A stretch of DNA of 64,000 nucleotides from Symsagittifera roscoffensis (taxonomy: Eukaryota; Xenacoelomorpha; Acoela; Convolutidae): contig NC_087064.1 of assembly GCF_963678635.1 (NCBI RefSeq), forward strand, positions 29,738,189-29,802,188. The letters run 5' to 3'. Under the pieces are notes generated by a model. That model was not told where the DNA came from. It saw only the letters and a program-made list of their open reading frames with translations, and did not search any database. Positions 44,492 through 56,172 of the stretch are shown here, piece after piece; position 1 is the stretch's first letter, and every line of letters starts with the position of its first letter. The position numbers were made by a program, and so were the translations under genes.

Positions 44492-45779
44492 TTAGCATAC
44501 TATCCTCCTCATAACCTTCCTGTCATCTTCTGGCACCAGATTTGTTCTGACAATTGAGTTGCACGATAGTTCCCTAAATGGTTTCCTCGACACTGCAATT
44601 TTTCTCAAGTTCTTCACCTCCTTGCACTTCCTGCTGATCCAAGTTGCCTTGAGCGTCTCCCTGTTGCGGTGTCTCATCTTCTCTTCCGCCAGTATCATGC
44701 ATAGACTATCTTGGTCATCGCTGCTCTTCTCCGAATCTTCCTCCCACGCTTCACACTCCCCGGACAATTTTTCTTCTCCAGCACCTTCTTCCACTGTGGG
44801 CCACTCCCCGTTCTCTTGTCCTAGTCCAAGGTGTTCAGCCTCCTCCTTACATGCCACTTTCTTCTTCATAACCCGAGTCCGCTCAAGTATATCATCGGGG
44901 ATTTTATCAACCAATGACTGCACGACTTCTTTCCCGTCAGATTTTTCTTTTAAGGAGTCCTCACCATCACCCGCTTCATTCGTTCTCAATATCGTAGCTT
45001 CCGGTTCCTCCTTACCCTTTTCTTTGATCACGGGTTTATCGTCTGCCAGTTTCCCGAGTAATCTCATCAAGTCTTCATCTATCTGTGCATCTCCTGTTTC
45101 TACCTGGTTGAGATCATAGCTTTTTGCCTTGAGCGTCTCCTTCACAATTTTTGACTTGAGCATTATCCCTATCGGCATCCCTTGGGTCTTCTTCAATTTT
45201 GTTTTCTTTGGACGCCCTTTTGGAAATTCGGGGTGATCTTCTATCGATTTGCCTGACTTGTCGAGCCATCTCGTGAGTGGAAGACTATCATACATTTCCT
45301 TATCCATGAAGGAGAAGCCATCTTGGATTTCTGGCCTATCCGCCTCCCTCTGTTCCTGTCTCTCGTAGAACTCCGTCTTCTTACTCAAGCTATCAGCATT
45401 TTGATGTTTGTCTCGCGTCCTATGCTCAATTATCATGTTGTATCCGTCCAGGCGAACTATCCACCTTCCAATGTAGCATTGGTCCATTGAGTACGTTTTT
45501 AGCCAGCTGAGTGCCCTGTTGTCGACTCGCAGCTTGAATGGCTCGCTGCCTAGGTATGCCCTATATTTTTCGACAAAGGTAACCACCGCAAACATCTCTG
45601 CTTTCGGCGCCCCGTACTTCATTTCCGTATCACTCAAGACTTTATTCCCATGCGCTTTTGGTCTTAAGACTGTCTTCCCATTCCATTCCGGTTCTTGATG
45701 CATCCGTGTCCAGCACGTACATTCCTTTTTCCGCTGGCATCCCTAGCACCGGTACCTCGCACAACTCTTTCTTTATTCT
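44492..45779 (-). pseudogene. pol: RNase H and linker of element B
   Basis: RNase H starts MYVLDTDAS but loses about ten residues and the frame at 45690. Then 45703-44492 is open for 403 residues: GAPKAEMFAVVTFVEKYRAY, VDNRALSWLKTYSMDQCYIG, IEHRTRDKHQNADSLSKK. A ~270-residue acidic linker follows, with one LSGE unit at 44755-44766 and no other recognised domain. It connects to the integrase, as in A. Confidence 0.8.
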
Positions 45780-46760
45780 CTGGAATGACTCTTCCGCCGC
45801 GTTGCTCCACGTGAACTTCTTGCCTTTGTGCCTCATTAGTTGTTGCATCGGGTATATATTGTCCGCGTAGCCCTCGATGAACTCCCTGTAATAGTTCGCA
45901 AAACCCAGGAAGCTCATCAACTGATGTTTCGTTCTTGGCCATTTCCAGGTCAGAACCGCTTCTACTGCATCTGGGTCTGGTCTGATGCCGTGTCTGTCCA
46001 CCATCCTTCCAAATATTTTATCGAGTCCTTGAGTATCTCGCACTTTGATGGTTTGCACTTTAATCCCGACCTCTTCATGCATGCAAACACCTTGTCTAGT
46101 CGCTCGATGTGGTCTTCCAGTGTAGGCGTCGCTATTACCACGTCATCCACGTTGCACATTACCAGATTGCCATATTTCTTTGTCGCGCCTATCAATGCGT
46201 GTGCCATCAACCGTTGAAATGTGGCCGTAGCATTGCAAAGACCAAATGGCATCCGTTTCCATTGAAAAATCCCTAGCTCGCAGGCGAACCCCGTTTTTTC
46301 CCTGTCCTGCTTGCTCAGTGGGACCAGCCATAAAGCTGATCCTAAATCAAGAGTCGTAAAAAATTTGCATCACCTAACTTCGAGAGGCTCTCATCAGTTC
46401 TATGTATGGGATAGGCATCCCTCACCGTGACGGAGTTCAGATACCGAAAGTCACAACAAAACCTCAATTGGTCGCTTTTCTTTTTGGCCATCACTACTCC
46501 ACACGCCCACGGTGATTTGGATGGTTCTATCATATCATACTCTAGTAAGGTCTATATTTCTTTTCTACATGCATCCGATTTGCGTGGGGTCATGCGCCTC
46601 GCCCCCTCCCTGTGCGGTACCGCAGACTCCTCAAGCTCTATTTTATGTTCAACGAAGTTACAACATCCAATATCTGCCTTATGTTTCGAAAAAACATCCT
46701 CATTCCGCTTTTGTACATCCTTGAGCTTCGAGCTGTTCGTCCGTTATCTTGCCCCTTAAA
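45780..46760 (-). pseudogene. pol: Reverse transcriptase of element B
   Basis: Ty3/gypsy RT in pieces: 46533-46342 (MIEPSKSPWACGVVMAKKK, FCCDFRYLNSVTVRDAYPIH), 46252-45962 (MPFGLCNATATFQRLMAHAL) and 46082 on (SFLGFANYYREFIEGYADNI). The catalytic box is NVDD instead of YVDD (near 46150), which would probably cripple nucleotide selection. Frameshifts lie near 46340 and 46010. Confidence 0.85.
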
Positions 46761-46894
46761 TGTTACGGTAGAACCGGTTTATCCCTCTGCATTTCATCTA
46801 GTGTGGGTCTTTCCGGAAAACTCGAACAGCTCGAAATTCCATAGTCTGTCTCTGACTTAAGTGATTTTACAAGACCTGATGAACCTTTTATTTT

Positions 46895-48144
46895 CTACAA
46901 TCGTCTCAAGATACTAAAATTGTCTTTATGATTTCGACAATCAACAACTTCATTCTGTTTTGGATTTTCAGTCATTTCGAATCGAGGTTTCAGGGGTAAA
47001 GCATATCCCAGCTTTCTACCCCTCTGTATCGTGATGGGTATATCAAGAGTATTCAACAAGACACTGACGCAGAGACTGCTCTTGGTTATCGAGAAGGATC
47101 TTCCTAAAACAGCAGCACTTTGACTATTAGGATTTGGTACTATGCATACTTGCTTAAAGTCACGTAGTTCATTATAGTTTTTCATTCGCAAGCTTACAAT
47201 TGCCGCTTCGTTCGCTTTCAGCCTCAACCTCCTACTCAAGAATACCGGTGCTTTATTTTCATTCACCATTATTAAATTTACCAGTTTAATTGCGTACCTC
47301 CTATCCGGGTTCCGTATCCTGAACATAGCATTGTTTAAATCAATAGTTACGTCGAAGTTCCTGATGAAGTCTCTGCCCAAAATGAATTGGTCAGACTCAT
47401 CTAGGTTTTCTACCACGAGAAAGCTCATCCACAGGTTGCGTTCCCACAGGTTTAGGGATATTATTGGTGTTCTGCCTAGCACACGCAGATCCTCCTCGCT
47501 GCACTTAAGTTTTTTGTCGATCTGATCTAACTTCGCCATTAAATCGCCCAGCTCAAGAGGAGTTGTTGTTTCATGGTCAACTGTTGCCCCATGACTAGCT
47601 GTTGCCCTATGTTTGACCTGATCGTCGTCTTGGTTGGCCTCTGTTGTTATCGTGGAAACTGTTCCAAACGTTTTGTCTTTCTCGGCTTTCGGTTCTTCCT
47701 CCACTATGTCTCTTGATTTTATTCCGACCATCATTGCGAACCTCTCTGTGAATGACGTTCTTTTCGTTTGAGACTCGTCTTTATGGTTTCTGGCGTGTTA
47801 CCCGTCGTGTCCTCCACAGCGTCTGTCGGCGAGAATTCCATCGTCTTTTGCTTTTGTTCTTCTGCATTCGGCATCGGTGTCGACTCCGTTGTCTTCTTCT
47901 CCACCTCATCAACACTCTGATCTGTTGTCTCAAGATCAACTTCTATAGCAGGTTCCGTTCATCCCTCCTCAGTGCTCATTTTCATCTTCTTCTCTTTTGC
48001 GCTTCGTGTGTTGACCATGCTCACTGAAAAGTTTTTTCTAGTTAATCTTGGGTCAAACGGTGTTACCTTTCGTTGCGACGAGTTATGATTTGTCTTTGAC
48101 TCTTTTATTCTTCTTTCTGCTATCGGTACCCTACTCCGCCTCAT
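46895..48144 (-). pseudogene. gag-protease deletion fusion of B
   Basis: 48144-47959 contains an ATG giving MVNTRSAKEKK (near 48020), a typical Ty3/gypsy Gag start. After a stop and frame changes, 47734-46895 begins with Gag spacer sequence. It runs straight into the second half of the protease (VLGRTPIISLNLWERNLWMS, DQFILGRDF) and the protease-RT connector. The capsid domain, both zinc knuckles and the DTG active site are absent, so roughly 1.5-2 kb was deleted compared with A. This copy cannot make particles or protease by itself. Confidence 0.75.
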
Positions 48145-48354
48145 GATTTTTATTTACAATTGCTTCTATTTACAATATTATTATTTACAAAATTCTATTA
48201 AATGGATCAAAATTTTAAAAATAAAAAAACGTTCCTACTTCCTTTACAGAATAAGAAAAGTTATCAATTCAAGATCCTAATAAAATGGATCTTTCGCAAT
48301 TTAATCGTTCGGCCAGGTCTTTTTGCTTTTATTTGATCGTTGAGCTATTTCGCA

Positions 48355-49025
48355 CTGTCCCAAAACCTTTTAGTATCGTCACACAATTTTTTTGTACCGT
48401 CGCAAGACTTCCTGGTACTGTCCCAAGAATTATATGTACTGTCCCAAGTTTCTCTGGTGCTGTCCCAAGACTCTTAAGTACTGTCCCAGGACTTCTTGGT
48501 ATTGTCCCAGGACCTTTTCGGTACTGTCCCAAGACTACTGTCCCAAGACTGTACTATCCCAAGACTGCTGTCCCAAGACCACTGTCCCAAGGTTGCCTGT
48601 CCCAAGACCACTGTCCCAAGACTGCGTGTCTCAAGACTGCACTGTCCCAAGACTGCTGTCCAAGACCACTGTCTCAAGACCACTGTCCCAAGACTGCCTG
48701 TCCCAAGACTGCCTGTCCCAAGACCACTGTCCCAAGACTGCACTGTCTCAAGACCACCGTCCCAAGACTGCACTGTCACAAGACTACTGTCCCAAGACTG
48801 TACTGTCCCAAGACCACCGTCCCAAGACTACTGTCCCAAGGATGTACTGTCCCAAGACTACTGTCCCAAGACCACTGTCCCAAGACTGCTGTCCCAAGAC
48901 CACCGTCCCAAGACTGTGCTGTCCCAAGACTACTGTCCCAAGACTACTGTCCCAAGACTGTACTGTCCCAAGGCCGCACTGTCCCAAGACCGCTGTCCCA
49001 AGACTCTTCGTAACTGTCCCGAGAC
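48355..49025. repeat. CTGTCCCAAGAC minisatellite in B leader
   Basis: Dozens of tandem units built on ACTGTCCCAAGACT. At the gag-proximal end (48355-48530) units are degenerate and spaced by ~30 bp. Distally (48530-49015) they collapse to 14-18 bp and are far more uniform. This gradient suggests expansion of a subunit. Confidence 0.95.
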
Positions 49026-49913
49026 TTCTCTGCCAAGTGTTGGGATAGTGGGAACTCTTCTCTTTCGTTGTCGGGACTCTTGAACCACTGTACCTGGTAC
49101 CACCACTTGAGCTCTAGTAAAAATTTTCCCCAAAAAACCCAATCTTACTGGCCAAAAATTAGAATTACCCCTCTATATTTATCTCCCTTCTAATATTTTG
49201 CCAATCTCCCTTTTAATATTTTATTATCTCCCTTTTAATATTTAATCTCCATTTTATTATTTTGCATACAACTTTTTACCAAAAAAGTGAAAAAATAATA
49301 AAGACAGAGAAATAAACCCACCTAAAATTCCAAAGTGACTTGTGTCAACCTTCTATTTGAAAAAAAACGTCTGGTACCTGATTGCCACGCGTTTTCTTCC
49401 CCCTGCTAGCAATCTTAAGGGGGTATCATAAAAACTGTCTACTTCCGTTCCCCCGACCCGATCCGACCTGGGTTACCTTAATTCGATCTTCAATCTGGAC
49501 ATCCGCTTCTTATAAACAACGCGTGTAAGATTCTAATGTAACTAAATTGACAATATCGATCAATTAGTTACTCTAATGTGTCCCCCAAATTACAACCGCC
49601 AACCTCTAACATAATCAGCCCCCCTTCTAACCTCCCCCTCTTTTAGCCCCCCTCTTAATCCGAAAATTAATTTAAGCGCCGGTTGCTAAACCTCTTAAGA
49701 GAAAACCGTAGAACCTGTTTCCAGGCTCTGCTTGAGTAAAAACGTTCCTCAAAACAGTGGGGTTCCGCTCATCCAATTTTACATTTATCTCCTATAATGT
49801 AATGTGGATTTTAACGATACCCGTTTGACCAACTTGAGAACACCCTCGTCCTCTCTTGTTGTTCTGATTCCGTGCTGGTTGTCTCCTTGACTTGTCCTAC
49901 ACCTGATCACCAG

Positions 49914-50112
49914 CACCACTTTCCAACTTGAATGGTCACCTGTTCCAGTCAAGTCTCCTAATGGCCCAGCTAAGTCACTGTGAACCACTTTCCTACTCGA
50001 CTGGTCACCTGTTCCAGTGAAGTCTCCTTATGGTCCAGCTAAGTCCCTGTGAACCACTTTCCTTCTCGACTGGTCACCTCTTCCAATTAAGTCTCCTAGT
50101 GGTCCAGCTAAG
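49914..50112. repeat. Three-unit tandem repeat (~66 bp) in B leader
   Basis: Units contain ACCACTTTCC, TGGTCACCTGTTCCAG and AAGTCTCCTAATGG-type words, starting near 49914, 49981 and 50050. They are well conserved. Confidence 0.9.
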
Positions 50113-50569
50113 TTGCAAGCTATCTGAAAACCCTTAACAACGCCCCACACTCGGGCAACTTTTTAATTTGCTGAATTGATCGAAACGATCGGTCTTATAA
50201 AAAAAGTATCGGTACACTATTTAATTAATATAAAGGTTTGATCCAACTAATCTGGTGTCAAAGTCACTGTCATTTTTTTTATGGTTTTTGTTCCTTTTTC
50301 TATTCTTTTTCGGTTTTTGTTTCGCTTTTTGTCTTTCGCTCGTTTTTTTTGTCCCCCTAGTTACCCCCCCCCCCCTTACTCAGTTAGCTAAGAATCGTTC
50401 GGAGAGCGTACCAGGAAATTTTCTCGAGTTTTCTCAAAAAGCTATCACGGTACAACCGGAAGTTTTACACGTTCCCGCTGAACCGTATCACCGGTACTCT
50501 AGAATGGGCATGTAGCCCGGAGCTGTGTCAAGTGGGTTCGACTCCGTAGTCATGATGTCGTAAAAACAC

Positions 50570-50581
50570 CCAGGAGCGCCA
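50570..50581 (-). promoter_or_regulatory. Candidate tRNA primer-binding site, element B
   Basis: This is the same TGGCGCTCCTGG on the coding strand as in A, 11 nt inside the LTR. The TAAAAAC spacer (plus strand) is also shared. Confidence 0.6.
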
Positions 50582-50592
50582 TAAAAACACTA

Positions 50593-51474
50593 GGTAACAG
50601 TCGCCTACTTACGTCACATATGAGGTTGAAGAAAAATAGGCCATATAACCATTGGCTCAAGAGTCAGGGACACTATCTTTTGTGTTTTTCTACCTCGAAC
50701 GGTCGGAGCCAATCCGGTTCACTTGGGACATGAGACTAAAAACCCGTTACAGCCTTAAGGCCACTACCAAAATACCCCCCCACTCTAGAAAATAAGAACG
50801 TCCCCATACTTAGGTCTCAAAATACCCAAAATACGCGAACCCCGTTAAAAACAGGGTCGGAAAAGTCCGTACAGTTACTTTTTATTAGACAGTGAAATTT
50901 TGATCCATTTCAGATGGATCAACCTAAAACTGTCCTTACCTCAACATAACAATCATAAAACACACTCAAGAAACTAAATTGAGTACTCACATATCGGCAC
51001 ACTCTAGAATTCGAGGTAACTAAATTAATAAGCAACTTGAGAATAAATGGGGAATTAAGTTTGATTCAATAAGTTCTAATCGAACAAATTCTAGCTTGAG
51101 AAATGAGTTTTTGGTCTGGACCATTGGGAGACTTCGATTGTCTACGTTTCCACTGAAGGCTCACTCTAGTCCACTTGAATATCGATGTTCTTTAGCTCGC
51201 GATTACTTTCTGTCTCCTGTCACGAATAAGACAGCTCTACTCTCTTCAAATTAAGTATCCGAAATTGCGAATAGGAATTTCCCGCTGCTAAATTTGACCA
51301 CATTCCCGCGATTATAATTCGGTCGTTCTGATCTTATTTTTCTGATATTATCAGTTGTCGCGAGAAACTTCAGCATGACCTGTCCAATTCGAATTTTTGA
51401 AAAATTCAATTTGATCCCAAAATCATGTTATTCGCATCGCTCAAGGTCAAACTTCCAAATATGACCGACTGGCA
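50593..51474 (-). repeat. 5' LTR of element B
   Basis: 882 bp, identical in length to the LTRs of A although diverged in sequence. The plus-strand left end is GGTAACAGTCGCC, where A has TGTAACATTCGCC, so the terminal base is mutated. The right end is GACCGACTGGCA. The last ~330 bp aligns with the remnant at 1159-1491. The outer side cuts a LINE-like reading frame at 51475. Confidence 0.85.
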
Positions 51475-51726
51475 CAGTATAAAGATCTTGTGAATGATGG
51501 AAATCTTTTTCAACCGCTAGCTTTTGAAATTCAGGACGCGGCCGGCCCCAGCACAGAAATTTTTTTGAGCAAGCTTTGTAAGAACCTAAGCATATGCACT
51601 GAGGAACACAGAGCAGGCAGCGTTTTAAAACAGAGAAACTCCCTGGCAATACAGATTGCGAACGCCGCTTGCGTACTCGGAACAATAAATGGCAAAATAA
51701 CCTTCGACGAAGTTTTTTATTCGTAA
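51475..51726 (+). pseudogene. C-terminal stub of a LINE-like retroelement protein
   Basis: An open plus-strand frame ending at TAA (51724-51726): LFQPLAFEIQDAAGPSTEIF, then QRNSLAIQIANAACVLGT. This resembles the conserved tail (F.P.A.E..G...., QR.S.AIQ..NAACVLG) seen at the end of many invertebrate LINE-type ORFs. It is cut at its 5' side by the outer edge of B's 5' LTR, which suggests B inserted into it. The family call is from memory of the pattern only. Confidence 0.45.
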
Positions 51727-51927
51727 CACTTGTATATTATAATTTCTCGTGTCGAATTGCGTGATCTTTTTGAAGAAACGTAACCCGAATCGATTTTAAT
51801 TGAAAATGACCTAAACACTTGTCATCTTCTTTTATATTTATCACTTCCATATCTAGAAATTTCCAAGAATTTTGACTGGAATACGTGATGAAGGGACTCC
51901 TGACTGTAACCTCGGTTACTATGATAC
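51727..51927. other. Unassigned sequence between LINE-like stub and element C
   Basis: A minus-strand frame at about 51740-51905 contains NSWKFLDMEV, faintly like a retroelement fragment, but I cannot place it. It is the target DNA of element C. Confidence 0.3.
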
Positions 51928-52827
51928 TGTAACTTTCGCCCGGAAGATACATATCGACGGAAAATCAAGCTAGGTCCTAAGACGACTGGCTAACGTCTAA
52001 ACAGAGATTTACATGCTTTTCACCGTCTCTACCAAGCCAGTTCTTTTGGTGGTCTTTTCAACATCGGGTCGACAAAAACGTTACCGTTATCCGGCTTTGA
52101 CCAGAACGCTCAATTTAATTTAATTACATGCAGAAATAAGGAGCTCATGGCTGGGTCTCAGTATCCCCAGACCACGAGGTCACTCATAAAAACAGGGCTA
52201 CTACTATTTATTCAATTATTATTGTTTTTGCTCAGTAGATAAAAATCATCATCTCCATCGAAGATGGATCAACCCTTTCCCCCAACTACTAGCTTCTCAT
52301 CCTAGCAAAATGAATTCAGATGTTAAATAAATTCAATTCAGGACATAATAGGGAAGCTAAAAGTTTATATAAAAAGCTGAAAGTTTCAGTCCCGAGACAC
52401 CTCCGGATTCTTGAATCCGGGGAAATAAGACCTCTATTTTCCTTCCGGAAGGCTGCCTTCTACCCTTCACCGTTGTTCGCAACGGCCTTGCAACTATTGT
52501 AGCGACACAATACTTGCAACTCGGAACGGTCTCTGCTACTTCTGCTCGTCTCTAATTCCGATTCTAAGTTTTTTCGTTGTTATCGTCGCAACTACTGTTG
52601 TTGTTTTGTTTTATTTCGGCTTTTCTGCCAAAATGGCCGTTTCTGAGGTTTCTCAGAAATATGACGTCATACTTCGAAATTTTAAAAATTTGAAACACCA
52701 GAATTTTCTAGCCTTCACAAATTGGCTAATCGTTCCAATAACACTGATAATCCTTCAAAACTGCTAATTCGGAAGGCTATTGCTAAAGTTTCGAATCTGC
52801 ATTTTTGTCCATTCCGGTCGAATGTCA
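51928..52827 (-). repeat. 3' LTR of element C
   Basis: 900 bp. The left end TGTAACTTTCGCCC matches the left end of A's LTR. The right end GAATGTCA is followed by CATACTCCCCGGACA, as in A and B. An internal block around the ACCGTCTC...GCCAGTT stretch and the palindromic TTCCTTCCGGAAGG near 52440 are visible. The partner 5' LTR lies outside the window. Confidence 0.85.
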
Positions 52828-52830
52828 CAT

Positions 52831-52842
52831 ACTCCCCGGACA
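52831..52842 (-). promoter_or_regulatory. 3' polypurine-tract motif of C
   Basis: TGTCCGGGGAGT on the coding strand, three bases before the 3' LTR edge at 52827. Confidence 0.6.
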
Positions 52843-53641
52843 GTCCGGTCAATGTCCCCATTGAATCTCGCAATGTTCGTAAAATTGGTACAGTGTATTC
52901 AAACAGAATTTACAAAATGCACTAAATTACTTTTATCTGCGTCACATCAACTCACTGCAGAATATAAATGGCATCATACTACATCACTATAGCCTTCCAA
53001 TATCTTCACTAATCGGCACACTGAGGATATGACCTAAGATAAAAACATCTTTTCTGACTTCCAATGTCAATGTCCTGATTTAAAACTTTTTCTCCAAGAT
53101 TTTAAAAGATGTTGGTTTGCAGGACAGTCCTGCCAACCAACAAGCTAAAATTATCCTACTATGATTCTTCCTTTCGGAAATCTTGCTTGTTATTGTCCTG
53201 AATATTAAAACTAAGGAACTCTGTGGTTAGAAAGAACATTGAAACAATCTCCCTCTTCAAGAGATTACCCAAGCCTTTCATGTCACCACAAAGTGATCAG
53301 TTCTCCTAGTTGATTAAAAACAGTCATGCAGGCTGGAATATTTAAATATACTCATTACTCAAGCCTTTCTAAATAAACAGTAAGTGTCTCTAAAGCCACT
53401 AACTAAAATCAAAATGCAAATCTATAAATGCAACAAATTCTTTAATGTTCAAAACTCAACTAAATGTTTCAGTTTTCAATTACAACTTGGTTGCTTGGTT
53501 TCTCAATTGAGTTTTTTCACACACATAAAACAATTCTGAATTTCAACTTCTTCCTCTTCGTCACTCCTTTGTTTCTCTTCTTTTCGTCGCTTAGAAGTTC
53601 TAATTTTCTTACTTTTTGCATCTTGTTCTTTCGACCATTTG
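52843..53641 (-). other. 3' untranslated region of C
   Basis: AT-rich with no gene; it holds the first GCAGGACAGTCCTGC palindrome. It lies between the C-terminal gene and the polypurine motif. Confidence 0.65.
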
Positions 53642-55040
53642 TCAATGTTCCATCTCTTCCTCCTGTGACACTGACTCTGCACTTTCAGTTTCTGTGTCTT
53701 GCAACACATCGTTAGCTATTCTGACGCTGTTGGAAGCAGTCCTCCAACACTTATGCTCTTCTACCCTCTGTTTGCAACAAGGTAGGTGATCCACGTTAGA
53801 TTCTCTGTTCCTGCAGAAGCTGTTGTGGAGACACAACGTCACGTTTCTCTCCAATCTTCCTTCAACATCTCTTCCTTTTCCTTTCCACTACGTTCACTTG
53901 TCCTGGAAATTTTTTTTACAGCGGTGGTCACCGCATTCCGATGAGTCATGAAAGCTCGCTTGAAAGCTCCTGCTCCAATGTCCAGTTGATATCCACTGTA
54001 TACTCTGCCGTGCTTCGACATATGCTTTTTGGCATATTTGTACAACCATGCAGTCATGTTGGCTCTAAGCCATGGCATCAGTCGTCTTCTGGCCCATATC
54101 TTTTTCTCTCCAAGGCTTAAAAAGTGTTGGGACGCAGGACAGTCCTGCCACTCCCCCAGACTAGAAATATCCTACTATACTTCCTCCCTTCGGAAATTTA
54201 GTTGTTACTGGTCCTGAAAATTAAAATTAAGGAACTCGGTGGTTAGTAGGAACAATGAAATAATCTCCCCTTTTAATACACTCTCCACTCAAGCTTCTCT
54301 AAATAAATAGTAGGTGTCTCTGAAGCCACTAACTAAAATCATAATGCAAATTTAGAAAAGCAACAAATTCTTTAATATTCAAAACTCAACTAAATGTTTT
54401 CTTTTCAGTTTCAATTGCAAACTTAGTTGCTTTGATCTCATCTAAGTTTTTCTCACACACAAAATAATTCTGAGTTTTAACATCTTCTCTTTCGTTGCTT
54501 CTTTGTTTCCTTCTTTGTTTGTCGTTTAGAAGTTTTCTTTCTTTTTGCATCTTGTTTTTCGGCCATTTGTCAATGTTCCATCTCCTCCTCCTGTGACATT
54601 GACTCCGCACTTTCAGTCTCTGTGTCTTGCAACACGTCAGTAGCTATTCTGACGCTGTTGGAAGCAGTCCTCCAACACTTCTGCTTTTCTAATCTTTGTT
54701 TACAAGAAGGTAGAGGATCAACGTTAGTTTCTCTGTTTCGGCAGAAGCTGTTGTGGAGCTGTTTCTCGTCACGTTTCTCTCCAAGTTTTCCTTCAACATC
54801 TCTTCTTTTTCCCTTTTGTCACATTCACTTGTCCTAGAAGTTCTCTTCACTGCGGTGGTTACTGCTTTCCGGTGAGTTACAAAAGCTCGCTTGAAAGCTC
54901 CTGCTCCAATGTCCAGCTGATACGCACTGTACACTCTGCTGTGTTTCGACATATGATTCTTGGCATATTTGTACAACCATGCAGTCATGTTGGCTCTAAG
55001 CCATGGCATCAGTCGTCTTCTGGCCCATATCTTTTTCACT
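53090..55040 (-). repeat. Tandem duplication of the 3' end of C
   Basis: Copy one is about 53090-54110 and copy two about 54111-55040, with an offset near 930 and clearly diverged. Each holds the end of the C-terminal gene and its 3' untranslated sequence, including the near-perfect palindrome GCAGGACAGTCCTGC (53113 and 54130 regions). The join is at GGCCCATATCTTTTTC. Confidence 0.8.
53642..54110 (-). pseudogene. Second, duplicated C-terminal end of C
   Basis: 54078-53839 and 53854-53642 repeat the last ~150 residues of the gene (MPWLRANMTAWLYKYAKKHM, RAFMTHRNAVTTAVKK). They include an intact tail RNVTLCLHNSFCRNRESNV with PCCK, matching A. It is part of a ~0.93-kb tandem duplication. Confidence 0.75.
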
Positions 55041-56172
55041 TCCATCGGAATTTTCAGGATTTTGCACGTTGTCTCAAAAAGATCTAAATCTTTTAGACAA
55101 TCCAATTCCTGTAATTGTTCTTTCGTCGGCTTTTTCTGTCTATTGTTCTCTCTTACATGAGCTTCCAGCCATCGTAACGCCATCAAAACTCCTACTATAA
55201 CTATTGCTATGGGCTGTGATGAATCTGGTAAACCCATGGAGATCAGCTCTCCACAGTCCCAGATCAACACCAGAATACTACGCCCGGGGTACCACCAAGT
55301 TTGTAGCAAGCAGTGGCAGGGAAACTCGTCATGTGTCAACATGATGCTCCTCCAATTACGTTTTCCCGAAGCTTCCAGTAATGGTTCCACTTCCATCAAC
55401 ACTCGGTGGACTTCATCATTCTCGTCTACTGTATTGTAATCTGTAACGGTTGATCCTCTCTGTTTCTGTCTTTCAAAGTCACTAAAGTTCCCACTCACGT
55501 ATCCCATGAACTTCTTTCCCAGTATCGATTCCAACTCTTCCTTTGTTCTCTCTGGAACTGCTGAGAACATCTTATACAGCAACTCGTAAGATTTTTCGGA
55601 CATTCTCGTTAGTCTCACACACTTTGGCACTGAGAAGGCTTGATCCACGATCATTCTCGTACTTTTCACATCCACAGCTACGAAATGCACCGGGTATCTG
55701 CCCTTGCATATTGGAGGCAATGTCGATCCCACCAAATATCGTGCTCCTGATGGTCTACAATAAGTCTAACTATGTCTGATGTTCATTTCCGCCTCGATCG
55801 CTTCCCTCCATTTTCCTATGTGCTTCTGCTCAGTTTGCATACTCCTGGGAACACTTCTACACTGATGGCTGTGACCATCTCATGTCTCTGTTCTAGATTC
55901 AATAGTGACTCTAAAGAACCAAACATACTGTAAAATCCTAGTGCAGTCACTAGATTCACCTCGGTTCCTCCATGGCAATCTGCGATCAGTTTCGTTTCCG
56001 TCCTTGCTTTCATCACGACATTCCCAAACAATATCGTCAATTGCTTGTGTTGTCTCTCTAGGGTTTTCACACAACCCAGACCTCCACAAACGTGACCTTC
56101 CAGTCCACAGACTTCCGCCAGACAGCTACCAGGTTTGACCCAGTCTTCTGGTCCCCAGCCAGGCAATTCCAC
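54650..56172 (-). pseudogene. C-terminal protein of C, missing its N-half
   Basis: The linker frame passes directly into WGPEDWVKPGSCLAEVCGLE, so the first ~300 residues found in A are deleted. 56172-55816 and 55735-54689 hold DCHGGTEVNLVTALGF, FSVPKCVRLTRMSEKSYELL, HDEFPCHCLLQTWWYPGRSI, LVLIWDCGELISMGLP and RAFVTHRKAVTTAVKR. A frame change lies near 55800. The Cys/His tail is disrupted near 54760. Confidence 0.75.

Larger units (their letters stand above)
48145..50569 (-). other. Long non-coding leader of element B
   Basis: About 2.4 kb between the primer site and gag. It holds a CTGTCCCAAGAC minisatellite (48355-49025), a three-unit ~66-bp tandem repeat (49914-50112) and a 12-base C run (50364-50375). 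Many frames are open across the minisatellite because it lacks stops; none looks like a gene. Confidence 0.7.
1159..51474 (-). mobile_element. Giant Ty3/gypsy-type LTR retroelement B, interrupted by element A
   Basis: B runs 5'->3' from 51474 down to 32916, is interrupted by element A (32915-4962), and resumes from 4961 to a truncated 3' LTR at 1491-1159. Excluding A it is about 22.4 kb. The continuity evidence is that the coding region broken at 32916 (middle domain of the second coding region) is missing exactly the parts found from 4961 down: the basic linker and the C-terminal domain. The reading frame is open across the junction if A is removed. B has lost capsid, nucleocapsid and half of the protease, has stops and frameshifts in pol, and carries a 1.32-kb triplication. 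The 5' LTR and the surviving 334 bp of the 3' LTR look only about three-quarters to 80% identical by eye, so B is older than A. Confidence 0.85.

Noticed and set aside
48355-49025. CRISPR-like array
   Set aside because: No unique spacers of constant length; it is an ordinary eukaryotic minisatellite inside a retroelement leader.
48285-49083. Several long open frames on both strands rich in SQD, PKT or LGTV repeats
   Set aside because: They are by-products of the CTGTCCCAAGAC minisatellite, which lacks stops; no start context or family match.
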